DNA of 64,000 bases from an uncultured bacterium (GCA_947063875.1 CAMSTY010000003.1:1-64000); one strand, 5' to 3'. Counted from the first letter of the stretch, positions 1 through 7,528 are shown. Made by a program: numbers and translations. Notes: generated from the letters alone by a model not told the origin.

Positions 1-189
1 GCAGATAATGCTTGAAACTAAACGGCTTCTATACGGCCAAATCGTAACAGCCATACTTCCTTTTTAATCATTTTTACCAGCTGGAAAAGAATATTTGGTT
101 GGTAATTCAAATACGTCAGTGTCATATTCAGCTTATCGACTTTCGGGCCAACTTGGTTCGAGGCTGGAGCATATAATCATTACATTTCA
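1..189. other. AT-rich window edge, no gene recognised
   Basis: This stretch lies downstream of the radical SAM/MazG/PRTase operon. Short open frames exist on the plus strand (for example 95-301) but have no recognisable motif, no good ribosome binding site and run over the terminator. I see no gene I can support. It may hold the tail of an accessory gene cut by the window edge. Confidence 0.3.
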
Positions 190-222
190 GAAAAATGAAA
201 TACCGCTCTTTGGAAGAGCGGT
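190..222 (-). terminator. Rho-independent terminator of the radical SAM/MazG/PRTase operon
   Basis: Two perfect 9-base arms, ACCGCTCTT (202-210) and AAGAGCGGT (214-222), enclose a 3-base loop. On the minus strand they are followed by a T-rich run (ATTTCATTTTT). The hairpin lies about 55 bases past the stop of the last gene, so it plausibly ends that operon. Confidence 0.75.
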
Positions 223-277
223 AGAAGTTGCAGATTGGCAGTCCATTTTTATTGTAATCCTTTGTACACTGAAGCAA

Positions 278-1327
278 TTATTTATTATAATAGTATTTTG
301 ATTTGTCAATTATCTTATTCTTTAACTCATGAAGCGCTCCATTTGTATATGCCTCATAGTAATCTGCAAAAGATGATATATTATATAATCCTTTTTTATC
401 TTCTTCATCCAAATCAAATAACCTATGCAGTTTACAATTAATATCTGTAAACCGCTTGTCTATATCTATTTCTTTTTCGCTATTAACATCAATCTTTACT
501 AGCTTAAACAATACATAGCAATCACGTATGCTTTCTATAGAAAGATTACATTTTTTCACGAAATCATTAAAATCACTTGCAATTATAGCTAATTGTGTTC
601 CCCCAGACGTGTTGCAATCCACAATCACTCCCTTGAACTTACTCGCCGGTGACTTTTCCAGCAACAGATTCAATCCCTCATATCTTATTCTACCAACTCT
701 ATCCATTTCATTACTTTCTTGTGGTCTGGCTGAATCATTAATATCCTTCGCAATAATTAAACTTACCCCCAATTCGTTTGCTATGTACTGCGCTAATAGT
801 GGATTTCCACCTTTCGGAACAATGATAAAATCCACCCTGTTTTCCTTATTATATTTCATTAGACGAATCATAATATGAGACAGCTCTTTTAAATCGGTCG
901 GATTATGCACAGCTTCCATAGTATTAATGTAATAGTAACTATAAGACAACGTTTTACCTTCCGATTTCAATCCGTATGAAATGGTATTTTCAAATTTAAT
1001 GATATATTTAGATAAAATATATAAAAGTTTTAATGCCGTATCCGATTCTGGATACTTTTCTTTTTTGGCAACATCTTTTAGCCTCGCAACTATTTTTTCT
1101 GTCTGCTGAGAACTATAGCCTAATTCCCTCATGACTTCCTTAACTATAATAATATCATATTTTCCATATATGATTCTCCCTAAAAATGGAGTTTCGCGCT
1201 TTACAATTCCTAATGATGCAAGAACTGACCGCAATGTATCCAACCCAAGAATAGTCAATATTATATCATTAATCGATATTGAAGTAATAAAAGTCATGAT
1301 GCCTTGAATCATATCTTTAGTTTCCAT
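278..1327 (-). CDS. Phosphoribosyltransferase-like protein of an uncharacterised radical SAM operon
   Basis: A 349-residue protein. The C-terminal half resembles a type I phosphoribosyltransferase fold: a beta strand and loop FIIVPKGGNPLLAQYIA (around residue 165) followed by GVIVDCNTSGGTQLAI (around 235), which occupies the place of the PRPP-binding loop. In canonical enzymes that loop starts with two acidic residues and reads DDxxxTGGT. Here it reads DCNTSGGT, so only one acidic residue is kept. The N-terminal 150 residues are helical and unassigned. It is the last gene of a three-gene minus-strand operon and overlaps the MazG gene by 11 bases, which implies coupled translation. Low GC compared with the region after 5330 suggests horizontal transfer. 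A nucleobase or nucleotide substrate is an inference from the fold and neighbours only. Confidence 0.6.
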   Translation of the reverse strand: METKDMIQGIMTFITSISINDIILTILGLDTLRSVLASLGIVKRETPFLGRIIYGKYDIIIVKEVMRELGYSSQQTEKIVARLKDVAKKEKYPESDTALKLLYILSKYIIKFENTISYGLKSEGKTLSYSYYYINTMEAVHNPTDLKELSHIMIRLMKYNKENRVDFIIVPKGGNPLLAQYIANELGVSLIIAKDINDSARPQESNEMDRVGRIRYEGLNLLLEKSPASKFKGVIVDCNTSGGTQLAIIASDFNDFVKKCNLSIESIRDCYVLFKLVKIDVNSEKEIDIDKRFTDINCKLHRLFDLDEEDKKGLYNISSFADYYEAYTNGALHELKNKIIDKSKYYYNK

Positions 1328-1712
1328 TCATTTTCTCAATTGCCGCCTTCAGTTTATTATGTGGATCTTCCCATGATGCTGGTTTTATTGTTTTACCGTC
1401 CTCTGCATAATGCGGTTTTCCATCTTCCCACAATTTACTCATGTTAGCGTATTGAACTATTTCAAATAACTCGTCCGGCTTAATTCCCATTTCCACCAAC
1501 GTTCCTAAAGCAAAATAAATAACATCTATCATTGCATCCGCTTCTTCTACAATGTCCCCCTGTTCAGCCGCCGCTAAAAACTCGTTGATTTCTTCCAGCA
1601 TCCAATTATATCTTTTTTGGGCTCTTTCCTTTTCCATTTTTTTAGGATAACTGCTTATCGGATGGTTAAACTTCTCATGAAATAATTTTACTTCTTCCCA
1701 CTCTTTATTCAT
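1317..1712 (-). CDS. MazG/PRA-PH-like nucleotide pyrophosphohydrolase
   Basis: A 131-residue all-alpha MazG-superfamily protein. The metal-binding signature is visible: MLEEINEFL (ExxE type) and then EEADAMIDVIYFALG (ExxD type), about 17 residues later. The C-terminal part contains KPHYAEDGKTIKPASW, a tail known from the single-domain PRA-PH/DR2231-like branch. Such enzymes cleave nucleoside triphosphates to monophosphate and pyrophosphate. I place the start at 1712 rather than at an upstream in-frame codon because AAAGGAG lies 8 bases before this ATG. The gene overlaps the end of the radical SAM gene by 8 bases and the start of the phosphoribosyltransferase-like gene by 11. Its real substrate may be a product of the neighbouring enzymes. 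Confidence 0.75.
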   Translation of the reverse strand: MNKEWEEVKLFHEKFNHPISSYPKKMEKERAQKRYNWMLEEINEFLAAAEQGDIVEEADAMIDVIYFALGTLVEMGIKPDELFEIVQYANMSKLWEDGKPHYAEDGKTIKPASWEDPHNKLKAAIEKMNGN

Positions 1713-2469
1713 CACAAATTGCTCCTTTACTTTCGTATATAATATATATGATAGCATCTTTATCAGATTCAAATACTCTGCCACCTGATTGTGTAATATA
1801 TTTTTTTATTCTGTCTTTTAAATTATCATCTACTACAACTTTCCACTTGCCATTTTCTCCATTCCATGCAACACTTTTTTCCTGAATCAAATAATCTTTG
1901 TTTTCAATATATTCTTTATAAAAATCAGTATACATATCAATATATAAATCGCCAATTACATAGTATGGGCAATACATAATTGTATCATCAATTATCTTTT
2001 GATATTCGCTAAAATCTATAAATGGAAGTATTGGCTTTATTATAGTAAAATAGGGAATCTTCCTTTCTGTAACTTTCTGAATCATCCCAATCCTTTCAGA
2101 ATATGTGGCAGTTCCTGTCTCAAACAGGCAGATACTTTGTTCGCAGCTAAAGGATACACTGATTTTTAACATCCCTCCGTTCTTTTGTAATAGCCTGTTT
2201 AACTCTTCTAAATTCTCTAAGACTTCGTCACTAATGCTAAACTTTGTTGAAATACTAACAATAATATTCCTACCCGATAACAATTTTATTTTTTCTGTCA
2301 AATCATTCCAATTACTGTCAAAAGCATCTCCATCACAATTGGGATATACAATAGTATTATCTTCTATGGTTTCATCATTAGAGAATTTTAAATAAGTACT
2401 CCATTTTCCAAAGCAATATTTACATTTCCCCTTACACTCATCTTTTCTTGAAAAGAAACATCTATTCAT
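1705..2469 (-). CDS. Short radical SAM protein, function unknown
   Basis: A 254-residue protein with a cysteine cluster near its N-terminus, ECKGKCKYCFGKW, which is the CX3CX2C [4Fe-4S] signature of radical SAM enzymes with an aromatic residue before the last cysteine. No second (SPASM-type) cysteine cluster is evident, although isolated cysteines occur further on. The middle has alternating strands and helices such as NIIVSISTKFSISDEVLENL, as expected for a partial TIM barrel. It is the first gene of the operon and has a clear promoter about 60 bases upstream. GAGGGG precedes the ATG at a rather long distance. The motif resembles that of viperin-like enzymes, but I cannot establish membership. 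The reaction is unknown. Confidence 0.65.
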   Translation of the reverse strand: MNRCFFSRKDECKGKCKYCFGKWSTYLKFSNDETIEDNTIVYPNCDGDAFDSNWNDLTEKIKLLSGRNIIVSISTKFSISDEVLENLEELNRLLQKNGGMLKISVSFSCEQSICLFETGTATYSERIGMIQKVTERKIPYFTIIKPILPFIDFSEYQKIIDDTIMYCPYYVIGDLYIDMYTDFYKEYIENKDYLIQEKSVAWNGENGKWKVVVDDNLKDRIKKYITQSGGRVFESDKDAIIYIIYESKGAICDE

Positions 2470-2528
2470 ATTTTTTTCAACCCCTCTTGGTTCTGGATCG
2501 CATATCTCTACTTCTTCCTTATTAATTT

Positions 2529-2557
2529 ATTATACTAAGTTCCAACTCAAAAATCAA
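2529..2557 (-). promoter_or_regulatory. Sigma-A type promoter of the radical SAM operon
   Basis: On the minus strand TTGATT (2557-2552) and a perfect TATAAT (2534-2529) are separated by exactly 17 bases. Transcription would start near 2522, giving a leader of about 50 bases before the ATG at 2469. Confidence 0.7.
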
Positions 2558-2631
2558 CTATCAAACAAGCCTCAATCCCCCTCCTAACCAGCCTTCGCCA
2601 GTGCAAAAACGCAATAGCATCCTTTATTATA

Positions 2632-2660
2632 AAAAAGGGGGGACGCTTATCAGCCTCCCC
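2632..2660 (-). terminator. Terminator-like hairpin at the end of the aepY remnant
   Basis: On the minus strand GGGGA, a 13-base loop and TCCCC are followed by six T residues (2636-2631). The left arm overlaps the stop codon of the decayed phosphonopyruvate decarboxylase gene. The placement fits a once-functional terminator for that gene. Confidence 0.55.
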
Positions 2661-3335
2661 GCAAATGCTCCATAAATGCCTTTTTATTCTCTACCGGCGT
2701 TTTAGTCAGTCTCCCCAGTTCTTCCCTTGCGCCGATCGCCGCCTTGATCTCTATAAATACCGGGCCTTTCTCGTCTCTTGCCGCTGCCAGGGTTTCCTTT
2801 AGCGCCCTCTCCTCCGACACACAATAAACCTTCTTATAGACACACCCTCCGCAATTTTAAACAAGCATACGGAAAACGCCTCTGTGGGCATTCCCCCTAC
2901 CGACTCATGGGCGCCGTTATTAATCGCAATATGGATCAGGTTTTCAGGTCCTGCCTGTGCGATCACCGCCATTGCTCCCATGTGCATGAGCACGGCCCCG
3001 TCACCGTCAATGCACCATACCTTCCGATCCGGTTTATTTACAGCAATCCCCAGCGCGATGGAGGAACTATGCCCCATAGAGCCTACTGTCAAAAGATCAT
3101 ACCGATGCCCCTGCCCGTTTTGCTCCCGGATTTCAAATAACTCCCGGCTGGCTTTCCCTGTTGTGGACACGTTTTTATATTTTGTCTTTCCATCATAGGA
3201 GATTCCTCCTTTACGCACGACGAACGCAACGCTTTTTCCGGAAGACAGAATTTCTCTGAAATCTTTCATGGCAGCACGCAGTTCATCCTCTGTTGTCTCA
3301 TTACATTCTCTCTCCATTAATTTAATGTAACCCAC
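2650..3335 (-). pseudogene. aepY: Phosphonopyruvate decarboxylase remnant (C-terminal TPP domain, frameshifted)
   Basis: The remnant carries the thiamine-diphosphate-binding half of phosphonopyruvate decarboxylase: LLTVGSMGHSSSIALGIA, then the GDGAVLMHMGA cofactor motif and IAINNGAHESVGGMPT. This enzyme converts phosphonopyruvate to phosphonoacetaldehyde in 2-aminoethylphosphonate synthesis. The N-terminal pyrimidine-binding domain (about 150 residues of a usual ~375) is absent. The reading frame breaks near 2845: after KIAEG it changes phase, and the expected C-terminus (VYCVSEE...PVFIEIKAAIG...MEHLRGG) continues in another frame to a stop at 2650. The gene is therefore both truncated and frameshifted and should be inactive. 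Upstream lie fragments of a glycosyltransferase and LicD, so it probably belonged to a surface-glycan phosphonate decoration locus. Confidence 0.8.
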
Positions 3336-3697
3336 ATAACATTATCCAGCTTGTTATCATCTGAAATTTTATTAATATCTCCTTCATTTTTCTTGGACAT
3401 AGCGACTATTACTAAACTTTCTTTTACGCCACAAAACTTTGTAATGCTATTTCCCTTTCTTCCTCTGAAATTTTTTTCATTATCATCAGGTACAGTTACC
3501 GCAATCATATAATCCACAATTGACCAATAATCTAATACCTCTGACACTATTGATGCTATATATCCTGCTCCGTACAAAATGACCAGTTTTGCTCGTTTAA
3601 TCTCATCTATTTGTATATCTGATAATATATTTATATACAGTGGATCACGTTTAATAAAACGTCTATAAAAATAATCATCTGAAGGATGCTTTTGCAA
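3317..3697 (-). pseudogene. Rossmann-type fragment of a glycan-locus protein
   Basis: This frame encodes about 126 residues with a nucleotide-binding-like glycine motif, KLVILYGAGYIASIVSEVL, and an acidic strand end further on. Similar domains are often fused to LicD or family 2 glycosyltransferases in Clostridia. The only in-frame start available is TTG at 3697, without a convincing ribosome binding site. An ATG in a different frame just upstream (near 3722) suggests that a frameshift separates it from its original 5' part. It overlaps the start of the aepY remnant by 19 bases. I read it as a decayed piece of the former polysaccharide locus; an intact small protein is less likely. Confidence 0.45.
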
Positions 3698-3759
3698 ATA
3701 AAGATTCTCTGTTTTTTCTCATAAAAACATCATCTGTAATCTGTATATTTCTTTTAATC

Positions 3760-4238
3760 TTAGGTCAAATATCCTTCTATTTGAGCATTGATTTCTCCAT
3801 TAAGTTTTACATTTCTCCATCTGTTCAACTCAAAATTAAAGAGTACTACCATACTCTCTAAATATCTTTTTTTAATGGCGATAGTACAATTAATCCTTTT
3901 CCCTTTCTTTAATTTTTTGATAATAAACTGTTTCCTCAGAAGTACACTGAATGTCATTTTTATCATCATTATAATACCCAGAATGAACAAACTCTGCATG
4001 ATATTGTTCTATGGCATCGTATAATGTTTGATACATTTCAGCATCTATATAATCATCACCATCTACAAATCCAATATACTTTCCAATCGCAGCATACATA
4101 CCTGTACGTCGCGCATCTACAACTCCACCATTTTTTATGTATCACCCTGATTCTAGAATCAATTTGTGCATATTTATCGCAAATTTTACCCGATTGATCT
4201 GTTGAACCATCATCTACTAAAATAATCTCCAAATTATG
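3760..4238 (-). pseudogene. Family 2 glycosyltransferase remnant with several frameshifts
   Basis: Reading the minus strand downward gives HNLEIILVDDGSTDQSG, then RIRVIHKK. After a one-base slip near 4131 comes GKYIGFVDGDDYIDAEMY, and after a further slip near 3900-3960 comes RWRNVKLNGEINAQIEGYLT. These are the N-terminal nucleotide-sugar strand and the DXD motif of GT-A fold, family 2 glycosyltransferases. At least two frame changes and a missing N-terminus (the conserved ISVIIPVYN-type start is absent) make it non-functional. The fragment directly follows a Rossmann-like piece at 4217-4348 and precedes another at 3317-3697, so the locus was probably a cell-surface polysaccharide operon. Confidence 0.75.
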
Positions 4239-4348
4239 ATATGTTTAAACCCGCGTTGTTTTAATGCTTTATAGAATTTATGCGCCACATGGCCGGTCCC
4301 GTATATAACGATTTTTTTCCCCTTCAGGCTTTCTATGATATTCTCCAC
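4217..4348 (-). pseudogene. Short Rossmann-type N-terminal fragment
   Basis: A 43-residue frame starting with GTG at 4348 reads GKKIVIYGTGHVAHKFY, a dinucleotide-binding-type start like that at 3317-3697. It then runs into a stop at 4217 just where the glycosyltransferase remnant becomes readable in another frame. The junction looks like a deletion that joined two genes out of frame. Confidence 0.45.
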
Positions 4349-4357
4349 AAGGCGGCA

Positions 4358-4519
4358 TCACTCTCCAAATTCAATATAATTTACCGTATGCCTGGGCAGT
4401 CTTTGGTCTTTTGGCGGCGGCGTCATATAATCAGGCCCGAAATAGTAAGTGAGAAAGCCGTCTATATCCTTGGGCGCACGGACAATCAGTCCCTCAAATT
4501 CAATATCCCTTGTTTCCAT
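4358..4519 (-). pseudogene. LicD-family protein, C-terminal tail only
   Basis: From ATG 4519 the minus strand reads FEGLIVRAPKDIDGFLTYYF, then GPDYMTPPPKDQRLPRH and a stop at 4358. This matches the end of LicD-type nucleotidyltransferase-fold phosphocholine transferases, which typically end with a YGPDYMTPP-like segment. About 54 residues of a usual ~270 remain. The rest is replaced by the unrelated frame at 4500-4865. LicD proteins add phosphocholine or similar groups to surface glycans, in keeping with the neighbouring aepY and glycosyltransferase remnants. Confidence 0.65.
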
Positions 4520-4865
4520 TTTCCTCTTCTGTCAGCCCTTCATTATGATTCACTGCTCTGAGAACAGCAGCTTTGGTCCGCGCCCATTGGCTCCTGATAT
4601 CTGCCAGGGCATCAAACATAGCAAGGTAAAAATATACGGAAGGCATGCCCAGGTCTTCCTGCAAGCAGCTGCGCGTCATCTCTTTTGGGATGGTATAACC
4701 AGGATAAAGCTTTGACAGGTTTCGTATACCGCCATATCGCTGATATACATAGTTTTTCACCTTATTATAGTCCTCTGCGATCTCCAGCAGCTTATTCATT
4801 TCTGCGTCAGAAACCGGATATTGATTGTACTGGCGGACTATTTTACATATCGTTTCTGGCGGCAT
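4500..4865 (-). pseudogene. Probable TnpB-like transposon protein, N-terminal fragment
   Basis: A 121-residue frame containing KVKNYVYQRYGGIRNLSKLY, PGYTIPKEMTRS and GMPSVYFYLAMFDALADI. From memory this resembles the N-terminus of a family of IS200/IS605-type TnpB proteins common in Lachnospiraceae, normally about 400-500 residues with C-terminal RuvC and zinc-finger motifs. Those motifs are absent here. The frame ends by running into the LicD tail, and the last codons (GAAAATGGAAAC) overlap the ATG at 4519 in another phase. No transposon end was found. I favour a truncated mobile element whose deletion joined it to the licD remnant. The family assignment is moderate to weak. Confidence 0.4.
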
Positions 4866-4949
4866 TCCACTTCCTTACAGCCTCATTTTACAGCATCGGT
4901 TTTCAAAAAGTATAGGTTTTCAGTAAATTTCAACAATAAATGACACCAT

Positions 4950-5112
4950 TTAACGGTTGACGTCATATGGTTTATCGGGGAGATTATTCAGCTTTAACGG
5001 AAAACTGGACGATATCACAAGTGTCAATGTCAATATGTCATCCTCAATAAAATATATCAGTAACCAATCCGGTTGTATGTGACATTCTCTATACCCCTAT
5101 AGTTTCCACTCA
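4950..5112 (-). pseudogene. YafQ/RelE-type toxin remnant
   Basis: The minus strand reads YKDRPLSGNYRG and then, one base out of phase, REC-HIQPDWLLIYFIEDD followed by ILTLTLVISSSFPLKL to a stop at 4950. The segment LKDHxLxGxYxGxRECHIxPDWLLIY is the hallmark of the C-terminal half of YafQ ribosome-dependent mRNA interferases. About the first half of the toxin is missing: the antitoxin stop at 5124 runs directly into the toxin middle. With the frameshift as well, the toxin is dead. It pairs with the antitoxin remnant immediately upstream. Confidence 0.7.
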
Positions 5113-5123
5113 ACGGACGATCT

Positions 5124-5315
5124 TTATATTTTGCATCCCATAGAATTCTTTACTTCAAAAGGAATGCCTTTCTGCAAAATCACTTGTCTAAGGAACATAT
5201 TCACAGCATCAGACAGATTAAGTCCTAACCCCTCCAAAAGTTCTACTGCTTGTTTCTTTTTTCTTTTATTTACTACAAACAGTATACATTGCCAATCTAT
5301 TGTTATACATAACAA
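5124..5315 (-). pseudogene. DinJ/RelB-type antitoxin remnant
   Basis: Residues 21-60 of this 63-residue frame read KQAVELLEGLGLNLSDAVNM, then FLRQVILQKGIPFEV, the typical core and C-terminus of DinJ/RelB antitoxins (LGLTLSDAINxFLxQVxxxxGIPFEV). The first ~18 residues (MLCITIDWQCILF) do not look like the usual ribbon-helix-helix strand, so the 5' end is probably frameshifted or replaced. The gene directly precedes the broken YafQ-like toxin, as in dinJ-yafQ modules. An intact toxin is not present. Confidence 0.65.
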
Positions 5316-5333
5316 CTGCTAAATAGTTCTTTA

Positions 5334-7433
5334 TCAATTCCACCCATCCCCGCCCCTCTTCCAAACGGTAAACATTTCCTCCAACTCCCTGCTTTCCCGT
5401 TCCAGGCTATGATTATACACCAGGCACTCATAATCCTCGATCAGCTGCTGGTATGGACACGTTTCCGACCGTGCTTCCTCCCAGCTGTAAAAAGTCCCGT
5501 CCTTCTCATAGCACCCGATCGGATGCACTACCGGGATTTTCTCTGACATTTCCAGCAAAAAGCGATTAAAAGGCGTCAGTTCCAGATTGGCCAGCTTCAA
5601 TACATGGGAGGATAAAAAAACGGCTCCCAGGCGTCCCATATCCCGATTCGGCTGTTCATAATTGGTCCAGATCACAAAGGGCGTCTCATACCACATCAGA
5701 CGTTCCCCGGCCGGCACATCAATGCTGGGAACGCCATAGATTTCATCAAAAAATTCATCCTCCACCCCGGGCTGATGGTCACCGAACATAACGATCATCG
5801 TCGGCTCTTCCTTTCTTTCAAAGTATTCCACCAGGCCCCGGAATGCCTCATCCGAGCGTTTCACCAGCGAGAGGTATTGGTCTGTCTTCGGATATTTCCC
5901 CCGCATGGAACCGGTGAGATGGACATTTTCCTCAAAATTCTCATACGTTCCCTCATATCCTCCATGATTCTGCATGGTAACATTAAATACGAACAGTTTA
6001 TCATCTGGGTTTTTCTTCTGTTCCACCAGTTCGATGATCTTCTGGTAATCCGCCCGGTCGCTGACATAGTTGCGAATCGTCTCGCAGCCTTTATAGTCGT
6101 CTCCTGCCACAAACCTGTCAAAGCCAAGATTCGGATAGCATTTGTCACGATTCCAATTCTCGGCCGGATAGGGATGCATGGCGACTGCTTCATATCCCTG
6201 GTTCCTCAAGGTGCTGACCAGGGAACAGGTATCCGGTTTGACATAAAACTGATAGGCAATCACCCCTGAAGGAAGCAGTGCAATCGAGTCTCCCGTCAAA
6301 AACTCAAACTCCGAGTTGCTGGTCCAGGCGCCAAATACCGGCATGCAAAGGCTTCCCCGCACAGTATTTTTCCGTAAACCGTTGACATAGGATAAATACC
6401 CGCAATTTGTGCGGAAATCTCCCACTACATGCAAATCTGACAAACTCTCATTCATGATGCAAATCAGATTGACTGGCTGAACCGGGGGTTGTTCGTTTTC
6501 GTCTGACAATTTTTCTGCCATCCGCGCACAGATCTCCTCAACCCGTGCGGCGGAATACCCCTGCGGCGGCTTCTTTACAATATATTTCAGAGAAATTGCC
6601 GTGACCAAAACATATCCCTGATGCTGATATGTATTATTCATATCCCACATGTTGATCTCCAGCCCCTGCCCCGGTACAATACTGGCATAAAAGCAGACTA
6701 CAAACGCCGCCGCTGCCCCGGCAAATCCCATTCCGCCAATCAGCCACTCTTTCCACCACCGCAGACGCGCAGGAAAGATCATCACCAGCAGGTTTAGCCA
6801 AAGCAACGCCCGTCCCGCTTCCCACATCTCATCCGTCAGTTCGATTACATAATTCTCTGCCACTGTCATGGCCGTTTTGACTGCCAGAAGATCCCATATC
6901 ATAATCGGAGTTCCCCGGAATTCTTCCACCAGCGTCTCTGCCACTGCCAGCACAAACAAAAGCAGGGAAACCACCGGCACCGCAAACCGGCTGGTGCCGC
7001 TTATGGCAAACACGGCCAGATAAAAGACGGCGATCCACAGGATGTTCAAAATTGCCCGTTCTCTCCATATCAGCTGCAGATTGCCGGTGATGGTTTCAAA
7101 AATAAGATAAGAAAATATCGGCATCAGAAAAAGCAGCAGGAATCCTGCCGCTTTCCAGAACAGCTTTATCTCAATTTTCAAAATCTTTTTACCTCTTGTG
7201 ACCGCCGCCGATATCCTAGCCTTCTCTGCCGCCGCACAGATTCTCTTCTGCCCCGCTTGTGCACTGCTTCCTTCCTCTGTCAGCTTGTTATCCGTCAACT
7301 CCTCTTGTGGCAGTCCCTCTTCTGACAGCCTCTCTCCTGTCGGCTTTCCTTCGGTCAATTTCTTTTCTATCAGCTTTTCTCCTGCCGGTTTCTCTCCCAT
7401 CAGCTTCTCTCCCATCGGCTTCTTCCCTGCCAA
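5334..7433 (-). CDS. LtaS-like membrane sulfatase/phosphoglycerol transferase
   Basis: A polytopic membrane protein with an extracytoplasmic alkaline-phosphatase-fold domain, related to lipoteichoic acid synthase and other phosphoglycerol transferases. About five hydrophobic segments occupy residues 93-290. The catalytic domain follows: CIMNES (Glu329, metal ligand), GAWTSNSEFEFLTG (Thr371, the likely nucleophile), VTMQNHGGY (His near 490) and MFGDHQPG (Asp552, His553). Unusually, the cytosolic N-terminus is built from about ten degenerate pentapeptides of the xGEKL type (residues 7-56). The start is uncertain: the first in-frame codon is TTG at 7433, with ATGs at 7415 and 7400. Further copies of the repeat continue upstream in a different phase. 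The substrate is probably a glycerol-phosphate polymer; full LTA synthase activity is not proven. Confidence 0.8.
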   Translation of the reverse strand: MAGKKPMGEKLMGEKPAGEKLIEKKLTEGKPTGERLSEEGLPQEELTDNKLTEEGSSAQAGQKRICAAAEKARISAAVTRGKKILKIEIKLFWKAAGFLLLFLMPIFSYLIFETITGNLQLIWRERAILNILWIAVFYLAVFAISGTSRFAVPVVSLLLFVLAVAETLVEEFRGTPIMIWDLLAVKTAMTVAENYVIELTDEMWEAGRALLWLNLLVMIFPARLRWWKEWLIGGMGFAGAAAAFVVCFYASIVPGQGLEINMWDMNNTYQHQGYVLVTAISLKYIVKKPPQGYSAARVEEICARMAEKLSDENEQPPVQPVNLICIMNESLSDLHVVGDFRTNCGYLSYVNGLRKNTVRGSLCMPVFGAWTSNSEFEFLTGDSIALLPSGVIAYQFYVKPDTCSLVSTLRNQGYEAVAMHPYPAENWNRDKCYPNLGFDRFVAGDDYKGCETIRNYVSDRADYQKIIELVEQKKNPDDKLFVFNVTMQNHGGYEGTYENFEENVHLTGSMRGKYPKTDQYLSLVKRSDEAFRGLVEYFERKEEPTMIVMFGDHQPGVEDEFFDEIYGVPSIDVPAGERLMWYETPFVIWTNYEQPNRDMGRLGAVFLSSHVLKLANLELTPFNRFLLEMSEKIPVVHPIGCYEKDGTFYSWEEARSETCPYQQLIEDYECLVYNHSLERESRELEEMFTVWKRGGDGWN

Positions 7434-7504
7434 TTTCCCCTTATCAGCTTCCCTTCTATCAGCTTCTCTCCTGCCGGTTCTTCTCCCGCCGGCCTTTCCC
7501 CCGC
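7266..7504 (-). repeat. 15-bp tandem repeat tract encoding xGEKL pentapeptides
   Basis: Degenerate 15-base units (core GGAGAGAAGCTG) run along the minus strand. Units at 7266-7433 are in the frame of the LtaS-like gene. Four more at about 7440-7504 read AGERP, AGEEP, AGEKL, IEGKL but in another phase. The distance between the two parts is one base short of a multiple of three, with the shortfall in the run ATAAGGGGAAATTG. Confidence 0.7.
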
Positions 7505-7528
7505 CACAGCCTCACTGCCCGTAACCGT

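Noticed and set aside
95..441. Two small plus-strand frames at the window start
   Set aside because: They cross the terminator and the 3' end of the phosphoribosyltransferase-like gene and have no motif or start signal.
1705..2469. Calling the radical SAM protein a prokaryotic viperin
   Set aside because: Only the cysteine spacing matches. The rest of the sequence shows no viperin feature I can identify, and the protein is shorter.
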